From a virus, in IMG/VR virus record IMGVR_UViG_3300031857_000005, positions 240,366 through 304,365 of that record: a stretch of DNA of 64,000 bases; one strand, 5' to 3'. Made by a program: the position numbers and the translations under genes. This document shows positions 60,303 to 64,000 of the stretch, piece after piece; position 1 is the first letter of the stretch; each line of letters opens with the position of its first letter. Below the pieces are notes generated by a model. The model saw only the letters and a program-made list of their open reading frames with translations, had not been told where the DNA came from and did not search any database.

Positions 60303-61094
60303 ATGGCAAGAAAAAAGAAAAATAAAGGAATTGAATTTATAATGGAAACAGATTGGTTATTTGAAAAACCAATTGATCAAGAACACAAAGAATATAAATT
60401 ATTAAGTTACTTCCAAAAAATGGGAGAGAAACTTGATAATATGGAACTATATCCTGGTTTCATAGAGTTGTCATTGCATTTGGCAAGTATTCAAACCCTA
60501 ATTAAAGATAAAAAATTAATTTATACTGATAAGAAGTTTGATACGATTGATGATGAACTCCTTGTTAAGGATTTGAAAATCAAACAAATTCCTGACATGA
60601 CACAGGAAGAAACTCAAGAGTTTATTAGTATATTAAAATTTTCCGCACCAAGACTAATGGAGTACTTCAATGTTGCAAAGTCCGTGTGGTCAGTCGTGTT
60701 TGAAACAATTGAAGTTAAAATTAAAAAGAACAAAAAAAATCTATCGTTAAACAAAGGATACTTTTACTACAATGAGAATAAAACAAATAGTTTATATGTT
60801 TGGGAGTACAACATAACACCAGCATCAAGAGGTTCCATTGAGAAAAAAACACTTGTAAATTTAATTCATTCCGAACCAAAAGATAAGTTGACTATACCAA
60901 AAATAATTAATACATTTTCTCAATGGAGTTCTGATGAAGAAAAACCATCATTACCTGTGTTTGAAATGAAATGTAGTGATATATTCCCAATCAATGAAAC
61001 ATTACTACCATTATTCAAAAGAAAACTGATTTCATATATTAATCAAGAAATGTATGGGAAAGAAAAAAAAGTGATACAAATTAAAGTTAAGTAA
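60303..61094 (+). CDS. Hypothetical protein (263 aa)
   Basis: Basic, with a Lys-rich start (ARKKKNKGIEFIMETDWLFEKP), mixed alpha/beta. TTTA-N19-TATACTTG at 60267-60297 is a weak host-type promoter candidate. The protein resembles conserved marine phage proteins of unknown function. No motif recognised. Confidence 0.6.
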   Translation: MARKKKNKGIEFIMETDWLFEKPIDQEHKEYKLLSYFQKMGEKLDNMELYPGFIELSLHLASIQTLIKDKKLIYTDKKFDTIDDELLVKDLKIKQIPDMTQEETQEFISILKFSAPRLMEYFNVAKSVWSVVFETIEVKIKKNKKNLSLNKGYFYYNENKTNSLYVWEYNITPASRGSIEKKTLVNLIHSEPKDKLTIPKIINTFSQWSSDEEKPSLPVFEMKCSDIFPINETLLPLFKRKLISYINQEMYGKEKKVIQIKVK

Positions 61095-61095
61095 T

Positions 61096-61236
61096 ATGGA
61101 TATAATAGAAATTTTTGAAAAGTTGGTTAAGGAAAATCCAAACGATAGTGATTTGGGTAAAAAAGTTAGAGAAATGTATCACAAATTAAAGAGTGAAAAT
61201 AATGGGATTCAACAAGAGGATACTCAGAAAAGATAA
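61096..61236 (+). CDS. Small hypothetical protein (46 aa)
   Basis: ATG 1 nt after the previous stop; 46 residues beginning MDIIEIFEKLVKENPNDSDL. The ENPND motif recalls the 54558 protein. It overlaps the next gene by 35 nt. Moderate support. Confidence 0.45.
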   Translation: MDIIEIFEKLVKENPNDSDLGKKVREMYHKLKSENNGIQQEDTQKR

Positions 61237-61384
61237 TATTATTAATAATCTTGATAACCTATCAAGATATCTATCAGCCGATGCAATTATTATTAGTGAC
61301 GACTTTTCAAATGAAGTGTTCAAAATGTTCTGCGAAGGAAAAACTGAGGATGAAATCATAAAATATATAAATAAAAACAAATGA
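61202..61384 (+). CDS. Small hypothetical protein (60 aa)
   Basis: I start it at 61202 (MGFNKRILRKDNIINNLDN). Helical, with ADAIIISDDFSNEVFKMF and a C-terminal Asn/Lys run. Its stop overlaps the glutamine synthetase start as ATGA. Unknown function. Confidence 0.5.
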   Translation: MGFNKRILRKDNIINNLDNLSRYLSADAIIISDDFSNEVFKMFCEGKTEDEIIKYINKNK

Positions 61385-62580
61385 AGATTAAACTTGAATA
61401 TCTGTGGTTAGACGGATATATGCCGGAACCAAATTTAAGAAGTAAGGTAAAAATTGTTAATTACGATGACATAAAAAATTCATTTATAACGGGTAGATTT
61501 CCTGAATGGAACTTTGACGGATCATCAACAAACCAAGCAGAAACTGGGACTTCAGACTGTATTTTAAAACCTGTAAGACATTATTTGGATGATAAATTTG
61601 GTAGTGTGTATGTTCTTTGTGAGGTTATGAATTCAGACGGAACACCACATCAATCAAATACCAGATCATTACTTGGTAATGAACAAGAGGATTTGTGGTT
61701 TGGTTTTGAACAAGAATACTTTATCTATGATAGAAAAAATAAATGTATTTTAGGCCACGATGAAAACAACTTGGAACCACAAGGTAAATATTATTGTGGT
61801 GTTGGAGAATATGTTGCGGGTAGAGAATTTGTTGAAGAACATATGAATTTATGTTTAAGGTATGGGATTAACATAACAGGAATAAATGCCGAGGTTGCAC
61901 TTGGACAATGGGAGTATCAAGTATTCTCTCAAGGTAAATTGAAATCAGGAGATGATTTATGGATGTCTAGATACCTATTACATAAGTTGTCCGAAAAATA
62001 TAATTATGGGATTGAACTACACCCAAAACCAATCCAAAAAGGTGAATGGAATGGATCTGGACTTCACACAAACTTCTCAAATTATAAAATGAGGGAAGAA
62101 GGTGGTGAAAATCATTTTAAATCAATTTTCTCAAGTTTTGCCACAAGACACCAAGAACATATTGAAAATTATGGTTCATCAAATGAATTAAGATTGACGG
62201 GTAAATTTGAAACCCAATCAATTAATAAGTTTAGTTGGGGTATTTCAGATAGAGGTGCATCAATTAGAGTTCCACAATCAACCGCAAAAGAATGGAAGGG
62301 ATATGTTGAAGATAGACGACCATCATCTAATGCTGATCCATATAAAATCATTTATCAAATATGTGAATCATTAAGAAACGCTGAAGAGATTGACGACATC
62401 AAACATAAAATGAATTATAAACTTGATATGGACAACCTTAAGATGGATTATAAAACAATCCCAACCGATGAACTATTAAAAGAATACTTCAATGATGAAG
62501 AATTTGAATTGGATGGTAAAACAATGGATGGAAGTAATATCCCTACAAAAGAAATTAAATTTGATTTAAATGGAAAATAA
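61381..62580 (+). CDS. Glutamine synthetase, type II (GSII)
   Basis: The 399-aa protein has the GSII motifs in order: WNFDGSST (about 43-49), the active-site Glu region GFEQEYF, NAEVALGQWEYQV (about 168), the WNGSGLHTNFS segment (about 222), and LRLTGKFE, FSWGISDRGASIRVP and EDRRPSSNADPY (about 270-315). GSII (eukaryotic and Bacteroidota type) has no adenylylation site. It converts glutamate and ammonia to glutamine. In a phage genome it would be an auxiliary metabolic gene for nitrogen and nucleotide supply. It overlaps the fused methyltransferase downstream. It would act as a dodecamer or decamer in the cytoplasm. Confidence 0.93.
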   Translation: MKIKLEYLWLDGYMPEPNLRSKVKIVNYDDIKNSFITGRFPEWNFDGSSTNQAETGTSDCILKPVRHYLDDKFGSVYVLCEVMNSDGTPHQSNTRSLLGNEQEDLWFGFEQEYFIYDRKNKCILGHDENNLEPQGKYYCGVGEYVAGREFVEEHMNLCLRYGINITGINAEVALGQWEYQVFSQGKLKSGDDLWMSRYLLHKLSEKYNYGIELHPKPIQKGEWNGSGLHTNFSNYKMREEGGENHFKSIFSSFATRHQEHIENYGSSNELRLTGKFETQSINKFSWGISDRGASIRVPQSTAKEWKGYVEDRRPSSNADPYKIIYQICESLRNAEEIDDIKHKMNYKLDMDNLKMDYKTIPTDELLKEYFNDEEFELDGKTMDGSNIPTKEIKFDLNGK

Positions 62581-63409
62581 TATATTTAACAAATTACCCG
62601 GAATGATGTTTGGTAAGGGTGAGGGTAACATTAGTTGGTACCCAGAAAGGATTCATACCCTACAAGATTTGGTATACCAAATTAAACCAAGAAATATTAT
62701 TGAAATAGGATTCAATGAAGGACATTCAATGGTTTTAATATGTGAGACATTATTGAAAATAATTAATGAAGATCCTGATTTTAATAGGAAACCAATAATT
62801 GTTTTTGTATTTGATGACTGTAAATATGAGAGTACTGTTAACAATCACTCAATACTTGCCAAGCATTACAGGAAGTGGAACATACATTTGAGTTTATTTC
62901 CTGGTAACTCCCTTGAGGTTGTTCCAAGAGTTTTAGACACATCAAAAACAAAATTTGATTTTATTGAGATTGATGGGTGCCACTTTGAGGAATGCGTTAG
63001 AGGTGATATTAATAATGTGATTAATTTTATTAATGATGATGGTATTGTATATTTGGATGATTATAAGTCCTCAAAAGATCCTACTGAAGGTGTTAATAAT
63101 GTAATTGAATCATTTGACTGGCAAGGATTTAATACCTATCATATTGATGGAGTATTTTGGGCTCACAAAAAGAAAAAAGAAATGGAAGAAAAAAAGGAAC
63201 AAGTAAATCACCCTAACCACTATGGGGGAGAGTCAAACCCATATGAAGCAATCAAGGTGATTGATGCTTGGGACTTAGGATTCTCCCTTGGTAATACTGT
63301 GAAGTATATCTCAAGAGCGGGTAAGAAAGAGTTAGATAAAGAATTACAGGATCTTAAAAAAGCATTGTGGTATTTGCAACACCACATTGAAACATTGGAG
63401 AAAAAATGA
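62570..63409 (+). CDS. SAM-dependent methyltransferase fused to DUF3310 (279 aa)
   Basis: The N-terminal half is a class I methyltransferase fold with IIEIGFNEGHSM at about 43-54, a VFDDCKY strand and IEIDGCHFEE (about 134-143), then VYLDDY. The C-terminal 75 residues are DUF3310, beginning NHPNHYGGES and carrying the NTVKYISRAGKKELDKEL segment, a domain normally separate in T4-like phages. ATG 62570 overlaps the glutamine synthetase stop by 11 nt. The frame is continuous, so it is one fusion protein. The substrate and the role of DUF3310 are unknown. An internal Met near residue 205 could also make the DUF3310 part alone. Confidence 0.75.
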   Translation: MENNIFNKLPGMMFGKGEGNISWYPERIHTLQDLVYQIKPRNIIEIGFNEGHSMVLICETLLKIINEDPDFNRKPIIVFVFDDCKYESTVNNHSILAKHYRKWNIHLSLFPGNSLEVVPRVLDTSKTKFDFIEIDGCHFEECVRGDINNVINFINDDGIVYLDDYKSSKDPTEGVNNVIESFDWQGFNTYHIDGVFWAHKKKKEMEEKKEQVNHPNHYGGESNPYEAIKVIDAWDLGFSLGNTVKYISRAGKKELDKELQDLKKALWYLQHHIETLEKK

Positions 63410-64000
63410 TAGAAACAGGAAAAATAATAACAGGAGATTGTATTGAGGTGATGAAAACATTACCTGAAGGGTCTGTGGATTTAATCGTCACATCACCACC
63501 CTACGGAGTCGGGATTGCGTATGATACCCACGATGATGATGTGGAGTTTGAGGAGTATTTGGTATTTGCCAAAAATTGGTTAACTGAAGCATATAATGTT
63601 TTGAAAGATGATGGACGAATCGCGTTGAATATTCCATATGAAATCAATAGACAAAAGAAAGGGGGAAGAATTTTCTTTGTTTCTGAAATGTATCAATTAA
63701 TGAAACAAATTGGGTTTGGTTTCTTCGGTATCGTGGATTTAGAAGAAGATTCACCTCATCGTAGTAAAACAACTGCTTGGGGATCTTGGATGAGTCCGTC
63801 AAGTCCGTATATTTATAATCCAAAGGAGTGTGTAATACTTGCATACAAAAAACACCACATTAAAAAGGTTAAGGGAGAACCTCAGTGGAAAGGGACACCT
63901 ACTGAAATTGAACAGGAGGATGGAACCATAAAAAAGAAAGTTGTATATGAAGAACAAGATAAGAAGGAGTTTATGGAACTTGTTTTTGGTCAGTGGAATT
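63406..64000 (+). CDS. DNA methyltransferase, 3' part outside the window (198 residues visible)
   Basis: The frame runs from the ATG at 63406 (ATGA overlap with the fusion gene) to the end of the window without a stop. The motif VTSPPYGVGIAY (residues about 25-35) is the catalytic site of an N6A/N4C methyltransferase. It is similar in plan to the 38702 enzyme (TSPPYDN), with different flanks. Further motifs presumably lie downstream. Confidence 0.8.
   Translation, partial: MIETGKIITGDCIEVMKTLPEGSVDLIVTSPPYGVGIAYDTHDDDVEFEEYLVFAKNWLTEAYNVLKDDGRIALNIPYEINRQKKGGRIFFVSEMYQLMKQIGFGFFGIVDLEEDSPHRSKTTAWGSWMSPSSPYIYNPKECVILAYKKHHIKKVKGEPQWKGTPTEIEQEDGTIKKKVVYEEQDKKEFMELVFGQWN

Overview
The window reads as part of a large, AT-rich, T4-like myovirus genome infecting a member of the Bacteroidota, most likely a Flavobacteria-type host. 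The phage assignment rests on a gp25/gp6-type baseplate pair followed by some 28 kb of tail and fibre genes, a gp47/gp46 recombination nuclease pair, a RuvC-type resolvase and a zinc-finger/TOPRIM primase. The host assignment rests on three exact matches to the Bacteroidota promoter layout TTTG-N19-TAnnTTTG, SprB-type repeats in tail proteins, a signal peptide ending SFGQ, a Bacteroidota-type RpoD-like sigma factor and a histone H1-like (Hc1-type) mini-protein. No host chromosomal genes, integrase, tRNA, CRISPR array or insertion sequence was seen.

Layout. 1-780: end of a ribonucleotide reductase large subunit gene. 849-28720: a rightward virion module with baseplate wedge proteins, a 1754-aa tail protein with an internal hydrophobic segment, a PKD-domain protein, a SprB-repeat adhesin, two paralogous beta-roll fibres with about 16-residue repeats, and Thr-Pro-linker proteins. 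28771-29379: RuvC-like resolvase. 30771-29435 (minus): two small virion-like proteins. 30859-40987: replication, recombination and transcription genes (primase, PD-(D/E)XK nuclease, gp47, coiled-coil protein, membrane protein, gp46), a restriction endonuclease/DNA methyltransferase pair, and a sigma-70 factor. 41062-42020: early-type genes. 42111-47479: a probable lysis module (membrane coiled-coil protein, amidase, spanin-like pair) running into possible capsid-internal proteins. 47527-51774: small genes, a histone-like protein and a full DnaJ. 51809-58663: a Dam-type methylase, an LRR protein, DUF932, thioredoxin, glutaredoxin and leftward unknowns. 58758-64000: another possible capsid cargo protein, a type II glutamine synthetase, a methyltransferase-DUF3310 fusion, and the start of a further DNA methyltransferase.

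How it fits together. Two promoter classes appear to divide the genes. Host-like TTTG-N19-TAnnTTTG sites precede early-type genes (the 39645 gene that leads into the sigma gene, 41062, dnaJ, DUF932). A different motif, (A)TATTTAT(A), sits 4-40 nt upstream of tail genes, the lysis operon and the proteins with T4-like N-terminal capsid-targeting peptides. The phage sigma factor, which has a shortened region 3, is the obvious candidate reader of the second class. RNR, thioredoxin and glutaredoxin form a dNTP-supply set, and glutamine synthetase points to manipulation of host nitrogen and nucleotide metabolism. Several methyltransferases and one restriction nuclease suggest heavy DNA modification and possible attack on other DNA. 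All functional calls come from reading motifs by eye; no database search was run.
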